DNA of 64,000 nt from Syntrophaceae bacterium. GTDB taxonomy: Bacteria; Desulfobacterota; Syntrophia; Syntrophales; Smithellaceae. The notes under the pieces are model-generated. The model ran no database searches. It saw nothing but the letters and a program-made list of their open reading frames with translations, and was not told where the DNA came from. Location of the stretch: contig JAGPFA010000012.1 of the NCBI GenBank assembly GCA_018056765.1, positions 1 through 64,000 of the forward strand, given 5' to 3'. Made by a program: the position numbers and the translations under genes. Below, in pieces: positions 35,289-44,001 of this stretch. Within the stretch, counting starts at the first letter, position 1. Every line of letters begins with the position of its first letter.

Positions 35289-35343
35289 GGCGGCCGGGAC
35301 ACGGCACTGAAATACAAAACAACCGGAAGGGATACAGGCAATA

Positions 35344-35685
35344 ATGCCGGTTTATCTGCAAATACTTGCTTTGGCGGCTGCGTTTGTCGTTTTTGTGGTG
35401 GTGGCCATGTATGTTACCGGCCTGGGCCTGAGGCGGGTCTGCTTTAAAATCATCGCCGAGCTCGAAAAAGAGGGGGCACTCAAGGCTTCCCGAGCCATCA
35501 GGCTGCAGGATGAGAGGCAGAATTTTTTCCGCGTCGGCACGGGCAATCTGCGACCCAAGGCTCTGCAGCTGCTGATAACCGACGGCCTGGTGCTCAAGAC
35601 GCCCGAGGGGAAATACTATCTGGACAAAGACAAACTCGCCGAAATGAAAAAAGCGCGCCATGCCGGCATGGGCCGCGATGAATAA
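35344..35685 (+). CDS. Small membrane-anchored protein with winged-helix-like C-terminus
   Basis: 113 residues. One N-terminal membrane helix (5-28, ILALAAAFVVFVVVAMYVTGL), then a soluble part with the pattern of a winged helix: RRVCFKIIAELEKEGALK, RPKALQLLITDGLVLKTPEGKYYLDKDKL. No family is recognised. An RBS-like GGAAGGGA lies upstream. Same orientation as the preceding small protein and possibly co-transcribed. Confidence 0.55.
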   Translation: MPVYLQILALAAAFVVFVVVAMYVTGLGLRRVCFKIIAELEKEGALKASRAIRLQDERQNFFRVGTGNLRPKALQLLITDGLVLKTPEGKYYLDKDKLAEMKKARHAGMGRDE

Positions 35686-35738
35686 AAAACCTCATATTTA
35701 ATTCCGGTGCGGTTTTGGCGTTATTTCCGACAATCTCA

Positions 35739-35767
35739 TTGACAAGGGCGGGGCTTTTTTTTATACC
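35739..35767 (+). promoter_or_regulatory. Candidate sigma-70 promoter of the acyl-CoA dehydrogenase-ETF operon
   Basis: TTGACA, 17-bp spacer, TATACC; predicted start near 35774, about 70 bases before the TTG start at 35843. Confidence 0.45.
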
Positions 35768-35842
35768 GCTAAGGCCGCCGCGCATATAATACTTACAGCG
35801 GAGACCGCTTGCAATCGCCTCCGCAGTAGCGGGAGATAAAAA

Positions 35843-36994
35843 TTGCAGTTCAACCCCTGTATGAAGCACAATCTGATCCGCGCCTCCACGCGTCACTTTG
35901 CCGAAACGGAGCTTGCCCCCATTGCCGCGGAAATAGACCACAACAGGATCTTTCCCCGCGAGGTGATCGCGAGGATGAGGGAGCTGAACTATTTCGGACT
36001 GCAGGTGCCGGAAAAATACGGAGGTGCGGCGCTGGATTCTATAAGCGCCGCCATTGTCGTGGAAGAACTTTCGCGCGTGTGCGCGGCGATCGGCCTTTGT
36101 GTGACCGTGCATAACGGTGTTGCCGTTTATCCCTTTTTGCAGTTTGCCGACGAGCGCCAGAAGGAGAAATATCTCTTCCGGCTGGCATCCGGTGAAGACA
36201 TCGGCGCCTTCAGCCTCACGGAGGCCAACGCCGGTTCCGATGCGGGCAGTGTGGAAACAACCGCCGTTAAAAACGGCCCAACTTACATTCTCAACGGCAC
36301 CAAGATATTCGTCACCAACGGTGGCGTGTGCGACATCGCATTGATATTCGCGCTCACCTCCGTGCCGGATGCCAAGCTGCAAAGCAGCGTTTTTATCGTG
36401 GAGAGCTCCTTTGAAGGTTTTCTCCGCGGGGAACTGGAAGACCTCTGCGGCATGCGCGCCAACCCCGTCTCGTCGCTGTTTTTTGAGGACTGCCCTGTGC
36501 CGGAGGAAAACCTTCTGGGGAAACCCGGCGACGGCATGAAAATCGGTCTGGCCACTCTTGACAACGGACGCATCGGCGTGGCCGCCCAGGCGCTGGGAAT
36601 TGCGCAGGGCGCAATGGAGGCGGCCGTGAAATATGCCAGGGAGCGCCAGCAGTTTAAAAAACCGATCGCCTCGCAGCAGACCATTCAAAATTATATTGCC
36701 GACATGGCCACGGAAATCACGGCGGCCCGCCTGCTGCTATACCACGCGTGCGATCTCAAGGACGCAGGCGCGCCCTTCGGGCCTGAAGCCTCCATGGCCA
36801 AGCTCTATTGCAGTACGGTGGCATCCAAAGTGACGTCGCTGGCGGTTCAGATACACGGAGGATACGGCTACAGCAAGGAATATGACGTAGAGCGTTACTT
36901 CCGTGATGCAAAAGTTACCGAAATATATGAGGGGACAAGCGAGATTCAGCGGATGGTCATTGCGCGTGCGATTTTGTCCCGGCAGATTTTGTGA
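35843..36994 (+). CDS. Acyl-CoA dehydrogenase
   Basis: 383 residues. A TTG start at 35843 is chosen because GGGAG lies 7 bases upstream and the first residues (QFNPCMKHNLIRASTRHFAE) continue the family alignment; the ATG at 35861 has no ribosome site. Signatures FSLTEANAGSDAGS (FAD/substrate loop), VHGGYGYSKEYDVERYFRDAKVTEIYEGTSEIQ-type ending with the catalytic Glu in IYEGTSEIQ. It oxidises an acyl-CoA to the enoyl-CoA and passes electrons to ETF. EtfB and EtfA genes follow within 6 and 10 bases, forming one operon. Confidence 0.92.
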   Translation: MQFNPCMKHNLIRASTRHFAETELAPIAAEIDHNRIFPREVIARMRELNYFGLQVPEKYGGAALDSISAAIVVEELSRVCAAIGLCVTVHNGVAVYPFLQFADERQKEKYLFRLASGEDIGAFSLTEANAGSDAGSVETTAVKNGPTYILNGTKIFVTNGGVCDIALIFALTSVPDAKLQSSVFIVESSFEGFLRGELEDLCGMRANPVSSLFFEDCPVPEENLLGKPGDGMKIGLATLDNGRIGVAAQALGIAQGAMEAAVKYARERQQFKKPIASQQTIQNYIADMATEITAARLLLYHACDLKDAGAPFGPEASMAKLYCSTVASKVTSLAVQIHGGYGYSKEYDVERYFRDAKVTEIYEGTSEIQRMVIARAILSRQIL

Positions 36995-37000
36995 GAAACC

Positions 37001-37822
37001 ATGTTCGAGATTGTTGTCTGCATAAAGCAGGTGCCCATGGTGGCGGAACTCCCCTGGGACGAAAAAACAGGTACGCTGAGGCGTGAAGCGGCGGCAGGCA
37101 TGATGAATCCCGCCTGCAAGCATGCACTGGAAGCGGCGCTTCAGTTTAAGGAATCCCATGGCGCATCCATAACCGTCATAACGATGGGGCCTCCCGCAGC
37201 CAAGCAGGTGCTGCACGAAGCGATCGCCATGGGCGCGGGACGTGGAATTTTGATCTGCGATCCGCTGCTGGCCGGATCCGACACCTACGCCACTTCCTTT
37301 GTGCTGGCCCGCGCCATCAAAAAAGAGATTCCCGGCTTTGGCCTTGTTTTGTGCGGCGCCTACACCTCGGACAGTGAAACAGGGCAGGTCGGGCCGCAAC
37401 TGGCCGAAGAGCTGAACGTCCCCGCGGCCGCCTACGCCGAGCATATTGATATTTCCGGCCAGACGATGCGGGTGCGGCGCCTGGTGGATAATTTCCGCGA
37501 GACGCTGGAGATGGAATTTCCCGCACTGGTCACTGTATCCATGGAGCGCTACAAACCACGCTATGTATCTTTTGCCGGACTCAGCCGCGCCTTCGCTGGT
37601 GCCCGTATCGATGTTTTGAGTGCAGCAGAGCTGGCCGTCACAGCGGCGGATCTGGAAGCCAACGGCTCGCGCACCAGAGTACGCAAAGTGTTTATCCGCA
37701 AAACCATGAAAGAAAATGTGAGAATCACGGGTGCGGCGGCTAATGCAGCAGCCGAGTTTCTCGACCGCTACCAGCGCAGCATCAGCGCCGTTATCGGAAA
37801 GTCGATCGAGACGAAAAAATAA
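37001..37822 (+). CDS. etfB: Electron transfer flavoprotein beta subunit
   Basis: 273 residues. ETF-beta order: IVVCIKQVP at the N-terminus, NPACKHALEAAL, ITVITMGPPAAKQVL, LVLCGAYTSDSETGQVGPQLAEEL, and DNFRETLEMEFPALVTV. Binds AMP or FAD and, with EtfA, takes electrons from the acyl-CoA dehydrogenase encoded 6 bases upstream. Whether this ETF bifurcates or feeds a membrane quinone oxidoreductase cannot be decided; no such oxidoreductase is in the window. Confidence 0.92.
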   Translation: MFEIVVCIKQVPMVAELPWDEKTGTLRREAAAGMMNPACKHALEAALQFKESHGASITVITMGPPAAKQVLHEAIAMGAGRGILICDPLLAGSDTYATSFVLARAIKKEIPGFGLVLCGAYTSDSETGQVGPQLAEELNVPAAAYAEHIDISGQTMRVRRLVDNFRETLEMEFPALVTVSMERYKPRYVSFAGLSRAFAGARIDVLSAAELAVTAADLEANGSRTRVRKVFIRKTMKENVRITGAAANAAAEFLDRYQRSISAVIGKSIETKK

Positions 37823-37832
37823 AAATCTACGC

Positions 37833-38843
37833 ATGAAGTTGAAAATGACGAAGCAAAAAAGCATTTGGGTGTTCGGCGATTACCGCAACTACTATCAAAA
37901 CCGCGTGACACTCCAGCTTCTGTCCAAAGCGATGGATCTGGCGAAGGTAATCGGCGCCCAAGTCTGCGCGGTGGTCGTGGGCCATGATATTGAAGAATGG
38001 ATCATGGAATACACGGCGCACGGTGCCGACCGTATTTTGTCCATCGATCACCCCTCGCTGACAAGCTATAGCACAGAGCATTATCTGGCCCTGATGCAGT
38101 ATCTGGTAACGCAAAGAGACCCGGACATTATTCTAATCGGCGCGACGGATTTCGGACGGGAATTCGCCCCCCGGCTTGCCAAGCGGCTCGGAACCGGCCT
38201 GTCGGCCGACTGCGTGGGGCTGGACATCACACCGGATGGCCTGCTCGTTCAAATCGCCCCCTCCTTTGGCGGGAACATGCTTGCCGAGATAGTGACCGAG
38301 AAACACCGCCCGCAGATGGCCACCGTGCGGCCGGGCACCTTCAGGGAAATACCGCATGATTACGAGCGCACAGCCATTGTAGAGCGCCTGCCGCTGCCTC
38401 CGGATCTGCCTCCCTCCAGGGCGCGTGTCATCGAGTATCAGCGTGCGCCGCAAAGAGAACATGCCATAGAAAACGCGACCGTGATCGCCTGCGGCGGACG
38501 CGGCATGGGAAACAAGAACAATTTTAAAAAGCTCTATGAGCTGGCCGACCTTTTAGGTGGTGACGTAGGCGCGACACGCCCGGTGGTGTATGCCGGGTGG
38601 GCCGGTCACGGCGCGCTGATCGGCCAGGCGGGAAAACACATCAAACCCAAGCTTCTTTTTTCCTTCGGGATCAGCGGCGCGATCCAGCATACGGCGGGCC
38701 TGGGGGAGGCAAATTTCATTGTCGCGGTCAACAAAAACCCGCAGGCCACCATGATGAAAATGGCCGACGTGGCCGTGACCGCCGATGCAAGCGATTTTCT
38801 CAATAACCTGATCAGAGAACTCAAAAAACGCATCCACGATTGA
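37833..38843 (+). CDS. etfA: Electron transfer flavoprotein alpha subunit
   Basis: 336 residues from the ATG at 37833 (alternative 37845); neither has a good ribosome site, so translation may be coupled to etfB 10 bases upstream. C-terminal FAD domain with CGGRGMGNKNNF, YAGWAGHGALIGQAGKHIKPKLLFSFGISGAIQH and VAVNKNPQATMMKMADVAV. N-terminal domain with DIILIGATDFGREFAPRLAKRL. Forms the ETF heterodimer in the cytoplasm. Confidence 0.92.
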   Translation: MKLKMTKQKSIWVFGDYRNYYQNRVTLQLLSKAMDLAKVIGAQVCAVVVGHDIEEWIMEYTAHGADRILSIDHPSLTSYSTEHYLALMQYLVTQRDPDIILIGATDFGREFAPRLAKRLGTGLSADCVGLDITPDGLLVQIAPSFGGNMLAEIVTEKHRPQMATVRPGTFREIPHDYERTAIVERLPLPPDLPPSRARVIEYQRAPQREHAIENATVIACGGRGMGNKNNFKKLYELADLLGGDVGATRPVVYAGWAGHGALIGQAGKHIKPKLLFSFGISGAIQHTAGLGEANFIVAVNKNPQATMMKMADVAVTADASDFLNNLIRELKKRIHD

Positions 38844-38951
38844 CCCCTCACGTATTTGCACCGCCCCGGCTGAAGTTATCCGGCAACGCAATGTTTTTAG
38901 TGCCGCCAAACCGAATAAATCATCAGCTACTTGCAGATCCGGCATAAGTTA

Positions 38952-38979
38952 TTGACAACGCTTGCCGGTTATATATAAT
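38952..38979 (+). promoter_or_regulatory. Sigma-70 promoter of the UspA-like gene
   Basis: TTGACA, 16-bp spacer, TATAAT: both hexamers are perfect consensus. Predicted start near 38986, 25 bases before the ATG, with GGGAGG in the leader. Confidence 0.75.
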
Positions 38980-39010
38980 CGCGGGCATTACGCAGCTGCG
39001 GGAGGCCACC

Positions 39011-39451
39011 ATGATCGGGTTTAAAAATCTTTTATACGCCATTGATCTCAATGACGACCATGCCACATCTGTAACTTATGCACTTAAGATAGCCCGCGAG
39101 CTTGAAGGCACAATCCACATGCTTTATGTCAATGACGCGCAGGCCGGCTACCGTCACCCGACGGACAGGGAGGATGCGGTGGCCCTGAAAGTCCAACAAT
39201 CCGTTCCTGAGTCCCTGCTGGAGGGGCAAAACATTATTTATGCCACGGCAAAGGGAAATACGGTGCAGGAAGTGGTCCGCTACGCCAAAGAGCACAAGAT
39301 CGATCTGATTATGATCGGCCATAAATACCGCGGTAAACTCTACGCGACTTTATTTGACAGCACCGATATCAAAATCATTGATGAAGCCCGTCTGCCGGTT
39401 CTGGTCATTCCAGAGGGAAAAGATGCCACACCGGCAAGTACTTCTCCCTAA
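39011..39451 (+). CDS. Universal stress protein (UspA family)
   Basis: 146 residues, single Usp domain: KNLLYAIDLNDDHATSVTYAL start, and an ATP-binding-type C-terminal region where LIMIGHKYRG replaces the usual GxxGxxG and is followed by LFDSTDIKIIDEARLPVLVIP. The loop is reduced, so nucleotide binding is uncertain. A GGGAGG ribosome site and near-perfect promoter suggest strong expression. The mscS-like gene starts 19 bases downstream and may share the message, linking both to stress. Confidence 0.88.
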   Translation: MIGFKNLLYAIDLNDDHATSVTYALKIARELEGTIHMLYVNDAQAGYRHPTDREDAVALKVQQSVPESLLEGQNIIYATAKGNTVQEVVRYAKEHKIDLIMIGHKYRGKLYATLFDSTDIKIIDEARLPVLVIPEGKDATPASTSP

Positions 39452-39469
39452 ACAAACGGCGGTTGAAAG

Positions 39470-40576
39470 ATGGATATTCTCGCAAAGATATACTTCGGAA
39501 ACTCTCTGCAGAGCTGGCTTATCGCCTTAGCCATCCTCCTTGGCGCTTTTTTTCTACTCAAAGTCATCAAGCGCACCGTAATTAACAGATTATCGAAACT
39601 GGCGCGTGTGACAAATAATCAGCTCGATGACCTGCTGGTGGGCATGCTCAGGCAGACGAAGCTCTTCATTTTGCTGGTGGCCAGCGCCTATCTCGCTTCA
39701 TGTGCAATCACCCTGAAACCTTCCATTGAAGCCCTGTGGCAAAAAGCGGTCGTCCTGCTTTTGATTGTTCAGGGGGGCCTGTGGGCAGGGGCGGGAATCA
39801 AGTTTTTAATCGATCGCCAGATGCAAAAAAAACTGGACCGCGATGCCGCGGCCGCCTCGACGGTCTCCCTGCTGGGCTTTGTGGCGCGCCTGGTTTTGTG
39901 GGTCATTATCGGGCTTTTGATTCTGGATAATCTGGGTGTCAATATTACCGGGCTGGTTGCCGGTCTGGGCATCGGCGGTATTGCCGTGGCGCTGGCCGTG
40001 CAGAATATTCTGGGTGACCTGCTGGCGTCTTTATCCATCGTTTTGGATAAGCCTTTTGTCATCGGCGATTCCATCGTAGTGGACTCCTTGTCTGGTACGG
40101 TGGAACATATCGGTTTGAAGACCACCCGTGTCAAGAGTATCAGCGGCGAGCAGTTGATTTTTTCCAACAACGATCTGCTCAAAAGCCGCATCCGCAACTA
40201 CAAACGTATGCAGGAGAGGCGCATCGTCTTCAATTTCGGTATCATGTATTCCACGCCGCTGGACAAAATCGGACGGGTGAAATCCATCGTTTGGAACATC
40301 ATCTCGCAAATACCTGAATTGCGGCCCGACCGCGTGCATTTTACGGGATACGGTGAGCGGGCGCTGATGTTTGAGGTGGTGTATTTTGTTCGCCGCCCGG
40401 ACTATATGCTTTATATGGACATTCAGGAGAAAATCAATCTGGAGATGTTTGAAAGATTCCAGTCCGAAGGAATTGAATTCGCCCATCCCGCCCAGACAAT
40501 CTTTTTGCAACAGGCACAATCCGGGGAAGCAGCTCACCTTTCACAGCAGCAGGCACAAAGCGGCCTCAAGGAATGA
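39470..40576 (+). CDS. mscS: MscS-type mechanosensitive channel
   Basis: 368 residues. Four to five N-terminal helices, then the pore-lining helix and vestibule signature: GLVAGLGIGGIAVALAVQNILGDLLASL and FVIGDSIVVDSLSGTVEHIGLKTTRVKS near 170-215. The beta and C-terminal domains follow, ending in a Gln/Ala/Ser-rich tail. A cytoplasmic-membrane osmotic release valve. Directly downstream of the UspA-like gene. Confidence 0.9.
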   Translation: MDILAKIYFGNSLQSWLIALAILLGAFFLLKVIKRTVINRLSKLARVTNNQLDDLLVGMLRQTKLFILLVASAYLASCAITLKPSIEALWQKAVVLLLIVQGGLWAGAGIKFLIDRQMQKKLDRDAAAASTVSLLGFVARLVLWVIIGLLILDNLGVNITGLVAGLGIGGIAVALAVQNILGDLLASLSIVLDKPFVIGDSIVVDSLSGTVEHIGLKTTRVKSISGEQLIFSNNDLLKSRIRNYKRMQERRIVFNFGIMYSTPLDKIGRVKSIVWNIISQIPELRPDRVHFTGYGERALMFEVVYFVRRPDYMLYMDIQEKINLEMFERFQSEGIEFAHPAQTIFLQQAQSGEAAHLSQQQAQSGLKE

Positions 40577-40669
40577 ATCACAGGAGGATGCATTCGCAAT
40601 TTTCCAACCAGCTTTTTTGAGTATGGCCGCGTAGCCGGAAAAAAATGCAATAAAGGGACGGGGTGTTTA

Positions 40670-42151
40670 ATGTGCTCTGACAAACGAAAGAGAACGGGTT
40701 TACTTCAACTGCTGGCCGGTAAGAGGTTTTTTCTGTCCGGGATTGGACGGTCTATACTGTTTCTATTTTGTTCAATCACTGTCCCATCCGCGGGCTGGGC
40801 CGCCGGATCCGACAATATCGGCACGGCCCTTCCCCTGTGGTCAGCCCTGCCTTTTGCTGGTATTTTGCTGTCCATTGCGCTGCTCCCTCTTTTGGCTCCG
40901 CGCTTCTGGCATCGTCACTTTCCCAAAGTTTCGGCCTTCTGGGCGCTGGCCTTTGCCCTGCCTTTTTTATACTTTTTTCGTACAGACGCACTTCATGAAA
41001 TACTTCACATCATCATCCTGGACTATATTCCGTTTATTTTGCTTCTATGGGCTCTGTTCACTGTTTCCGGCGGTATTTACATTAAGGGGTCGCTGAAAGG
41101 AACACCGGCGGTGAATACCGTCATTTTACTGGCCGGTACGGTGCTGGCATCCGTCATCGGCACGACCGGCGCATCCATGCTTTTGATCAGGCCGATATTG
41201 CGCTCCAACGCCTGGCGTGTGCACAAGGTACATACCGTGGTCTTCTTTATTTTTCTGGTGGGCAACATCGGTGGATCTCTCACTCCACTGGGAGACCCGC
41301 CGCTTTTCCTGGGCTTTCTGCATGGCGTTCCTTTTTTCTGGACGTTCAATATACTGCCGGAAATGGTTTTTTCCTGCGTATTTCTGATTATCTTATATTT
41401 TCTGTGGGATTCGTACGCCTATAAAAAAGAAAGCAGGACAGCCATACCAGCTGACGACCCGGAGCCCCTGAGTATCGAAGGCAAACGTAATTTCATTTTC
41501 CTGGCCGGTATTATTTCCGCCGTGCTTTTCAGCGGCACGGTCAAGTTAGGCCAGATAAACATTTTCGGTATCGGGCAAAGTGTTGAAAATCTCGTGAAAG
41601 ATGCGGTACTGATTCTGATGGGGGTTTTGTCTTTGGCATTTACCGGCCGTGAGGTACGCAAAGGGAACGAGTTTGGCTGGGCGCCGATTCTGGAAGTGGC
41701 CTTTTTGTTTGCCGGTATCTTCATCACCATCATACCGGCGCTGGCCATTCTTAAGGCGGGCGACCAGGGAGCGCTGGCGTGGCTCATCCGGTCTGTTGAA
41801 ACGCCCGGCCATTATTTCTGGGTGGTCGGCTCTTTGTCGAGTATTCTGGACAACGCCCCGACCTATCTCACTTTTTTCAACAGTGCCCTGGGAAAGTTTT
41901 ATCCCGGTATGCCGGAGACCGAGGCTGTGGCCCGGCTGGTCGTCGAAAAAATACCGTATCTTGCCGCCATCTCTGCGGGTGCGGTCTTCATGGGCGCCAA
42001 TACCTATATCGGTAACGCCCCCAACTTCATGGTCAAGTCCATCGCAGAGGAAGCCGGGGTCAGGATGCCCAGCTTTTTCGGATATATGTTCAAATACTCG
42101 ATTCCCATCCTCATTGTCCTGTTTTTGGCCGTTACTTTTGTTTTCTTCTGA
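40670..42151 (+). CDS. Sodium:proton antiporter / citrate transporter superfamily (NhaD- or ArsB-like)
   Basis: 493 residues, about 12-13 membrane helices. The conserved core reads GTTGASMLLIRPILRSN and GNIGGSLTPLGDPPLFLGFL; the second half has the repeat counterpart SLSSILDNAPTYLTFF and GAVFMGANTYIGNAPNFMVKSIAE. This is the ion-transporter superfamily of NhaD and CitM; the wording is that of bacterial sodium:proton antiporter annotations. The first 46 residues may act as a cleaved signal (ends PSAGWAAG). A Na+/H+ antiporter would suit a cell that also has a Na+-pump decarboxylase. Confidence 0.8.
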   Translation: MCSDKRKRTGLLQLLAGKRFFLSGIGRSILFLFCSITVPSAGWAAGSDNIGTALPLWSALPFAGILLSIALLPLLAPRFWHRHFPKVSAFWALAFALPFLYFFRTDALHEILHIIILDYIPFILLLWALFTVSGGIYIKGSLKGTPAVNTVILLAGTVLASVIGTTGASMLLIRPILRSNAWRVHKVHTVVFFIFLVGNIGGSLTPLGDPPLFLGFLHGVPFFWTFNILPEMVFSCVFLIILYFLWDSYAYKKESRTAIPADDPEPLSIEGKRNFIFLAGIISAVLFSGTVKLGQINIFGIGQSVENLVKDAVLILMGVLSLAFTGREVRKGNEFGWAPILEVAFLFAGIFITIIPALAILKAGDQGALAWLIRSVETPGHYFWVVGSLSSILDNAPTYLTFFNSALGKFYPGMPETEAVARLVVEKIPYLAAISAGAVFMGANTYIGNAPNFMVKSIAEEAGVRMPSFFGYMFKYSIPILIVLFLAVTFVFF

Positions 42152-42314
42152 TTTTTTAACAACATTCGCCACGGTAAATATTCCTTGAAGACCTGCCCAA
42201 AAGCGGATAAGGTGTCGCGGTCTTTGCACGGGATATCGTCGTGAATTTTCTTTTCACAGCCCCTGCCTGTAAAAGATCAAGCGAGATGATAAAGGAAATT
42301 GGAGGAACGGCGCA

Positions 42315-43172
42315 ATGGCCGCAACTTTACGCAAAACTTTACAAACCATTGAGGATTATAAAATTAACAGCCCGCAGTATGCGGATCTGCTCGACATTTT
42401 AGCGGAGATCCTGATTCTGCGCGAAGGCTACCGCCAAAGCATGAAGGAGCCGATTTTTTCTGTGGAGGAAAAACTGATACCGGGAAAGATGGCCGGCGGG
42501 CTGCCGCTGATAGATATTTCGGGTAAAAAGTATGACCTGACCCGCCCACGGGAATATTTTTATTCGTTGGTCGCCGTTGCGCAACGAAGAATGCCGCAAG
42601 AAGCTCACAAATTTTTTGATATTGTCAATGACGAGTTGTTCGACTGGGAAAAAATCACTCTTGCTACCTTTAACCCGGTTCCTGCAGAGGATGAAATTAT
42701 TCGCGCCGATCTGAGAAAATCCGAAGGCGATGAAGAGCAGATTGATTTGATCGACTTGTTCATTGAAGAGAGCCTGCGGCCGGAGCTGGAGGCAATCTCC
42801 GAACAATACGGCCCGGCAATCGAAAAATTACACTGGGACGAGGGTTACTGCCCGGTGTGCGGTAAAGAGCCGAAAATCGGCGAAATGAGGGAAGGCGAGG
42901 ACGGGAACCGCTATCTTTTTTGCCATCAGTGCGGCTACAAATGGCGCTTCCGCCAGATCAAATGCCCCTTCTGCGGCAATGAAGAGCAGCATTCGCTGGC
43001 TTATTTCGCCGTAGAGGGCGAAGAGAGCCGTCGTGTCGATGTGTGCAACAAGTGCCGCCGCTACATAAAAATCGTCGAACTTTCCAGCCCCTCTGAAGAG
43101 GTAAACCTCGATGTGGAAGACATCGCCACACTGCATCTGGATATGCTGGCGTACGAAGAAGGCTATGACTGA
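42315..43172 (+). CDS. fdhE: Formate dehydrogenase accessory protein FdhE
   Basis: 285 residues. Zinc-ribbon-like cysteine pairs in order: CPVCGKEP, CHQCGYKW, CPFCGNEE and CNKCRRYI, as in FdhE, which binds formate dehydrogenase and assists its maturation. N-terminal 180 residues are helical. No formate dehydrogenase genes are adjacent in this window, so the partner must be elsewhere. GGAGGA ribosome site before the ATG. Confidence 0.88.
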   Translation: MAATLRKTLQTIEDYKINSPQYADLLDILAEILILREGYRQSMKEPIFSVEEKLIPGKMAGGLPLIDISGKKYDLTRPREYFYSLVAVAQRRMPQEAHKFFDIVNDELFDWEKITLATFNPVPAEDEIIRADLRKSEGDEEQIDLIDLFIEESLRPELEAISEQYGPAIEKLHWDEGYCPVCGKEPKIGEMREGEDGNRYLFCHQCGYKWRFRQIKCPFCGNEEQHSLAYFAVEGEESRRVDVCNKCRRYIKIVELSSPSEEVNLDVEDIATLHLDMLAYEEGYD

Positions 43173-43227
43173 AGGGAAAATCGGTGGGTTGTTGTTTTTC
43201 GTCATCAGTCCAGACCTTTGAATTATA

Positions 43228-43316
43228 CTTCCTCAAGTCATTACGGGATTGACCCGGAATCCAGCACTTGATAACACTGGATACCGGCCCCCCGATTTCG
43301 CGCGGGCATGACGAAT
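43228..43316 (+). repeat. REP-like repeat downstream of fdhE
   Basis: GTCATTACGGGATTGACCCGGAATCCAG followed by TTGATAACACTGGATACCGGCCCCCCGATTTCGCGCGGGCATGACG-type sequence. The same pair of modules recurs at 46640-46735. Confidence 0.7.
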
Positions 43317-43405
43317 AAGAGTAGTTTTTCAAAGCTCTTCCCCCGTCAAAGAGGAAAGGTCTTGGGCGGCGACACTTTGAGGCCTTAAATGTCCAGGCGG
43401 TTTTT

Positions 43406-43996
43406 TTAATCCTGATTTTTTGCCGGCTCCTCGCCGGCTGTACCCTTGACGATGGCCGTGCCGTATTCTCTACCTTTGGCGAAAGCGTGCAGATTCTTGT
43501 CTTTAGTTTGCACGGGCACGGAATCGGCGATTGCTTTTTTGAGCGCCTCGGCGGGGACCAGCGGTTCCACGGCAGATAAAAAACCCAGCATGACTATGTT
43601 GGCCATCATCTTCGTTCCCAGCTCTTCGGCGAAACGGGTGGCGGGAATATGAAACGCCCGGGAAGGCATGTCTGACCGGCGCACATGCACCAGGTCCGTA
43701 TCCCACAGAAAAGTGCCGCCGGGACGCAGGGTTTTGATGTTTTTGGTATAGGCCTCCTGACTCATGCAGACCAGAATCTCCGGTTCGGCCACATGGGGGA
43801 AGAGGATTTCCTCGCCGCTTACGATCACCTGACTGGAGCATGACCCGCCCCGGGCTTCCGGTCCGTAGTTTTGCGTCATTGTCGCATGCCTGTGCGCATA
43901 AAGAGTCGCGGCTTTGCCCAGAATGTCTCCGGCCAGAATGATCCCCTGGCCTCCGAAACCGCTGATCACAAGATGTCTTTCTTTCTTATCCGGCAT
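43406..43996 (-). CDS. korC: 2-oxoacid:ferredoxin oxidoreductase gamma subunit
   Basis: 196 residues. Gamma-domain pattern: ISGFGGQGIILAGDILGKAA at the start, YGPEARGGSCSSQVIVS (acceptor-site loop), LVCMSQEAY and GFLSAVEPLVPAEALKKAI. Last gene of the minus-strand kor operon, starting 5 bases after the beta gene. With alpha and beta subunits it catalyses ferredoxin-dependent oxidative decarboxylation of 2-oxoglutarate or a related 2-oxoacid to acyl-CoA. Confidence 0.88.
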   Translation of the reverse strand: MPDKKERHLVISGFGGQGIILAGDILGKAATLYAHRHATMTQNYGPEARGGSCSSQVIVSGEEILFPHVAEPEILVCMSQEAYTKNIKTLRPGGTFLWDTDLVHVRRSDMPSRAFHIPATRFAEELGTKMMANIVMLGFLSAVEPLVPAEALKKAIADSVPVQTKDKNLHAFAKGREYGTAIVKGTAGEEPAKNQD

Positions 43997-44001
43997 GGTG
44001 G

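Noticed and set aside
35594..36688. 364-codon open frame opposite the acyl-CoA dehydrogenase
   Set aside because: Mirror frame of a conserved enzyme; composition bias only.
36737..37864. 375-codon open frame opposite the acyl-CoA dehydrogenase end and etfB
   Set aside because: Mirror frame; no family similarity and crosses two real genes.
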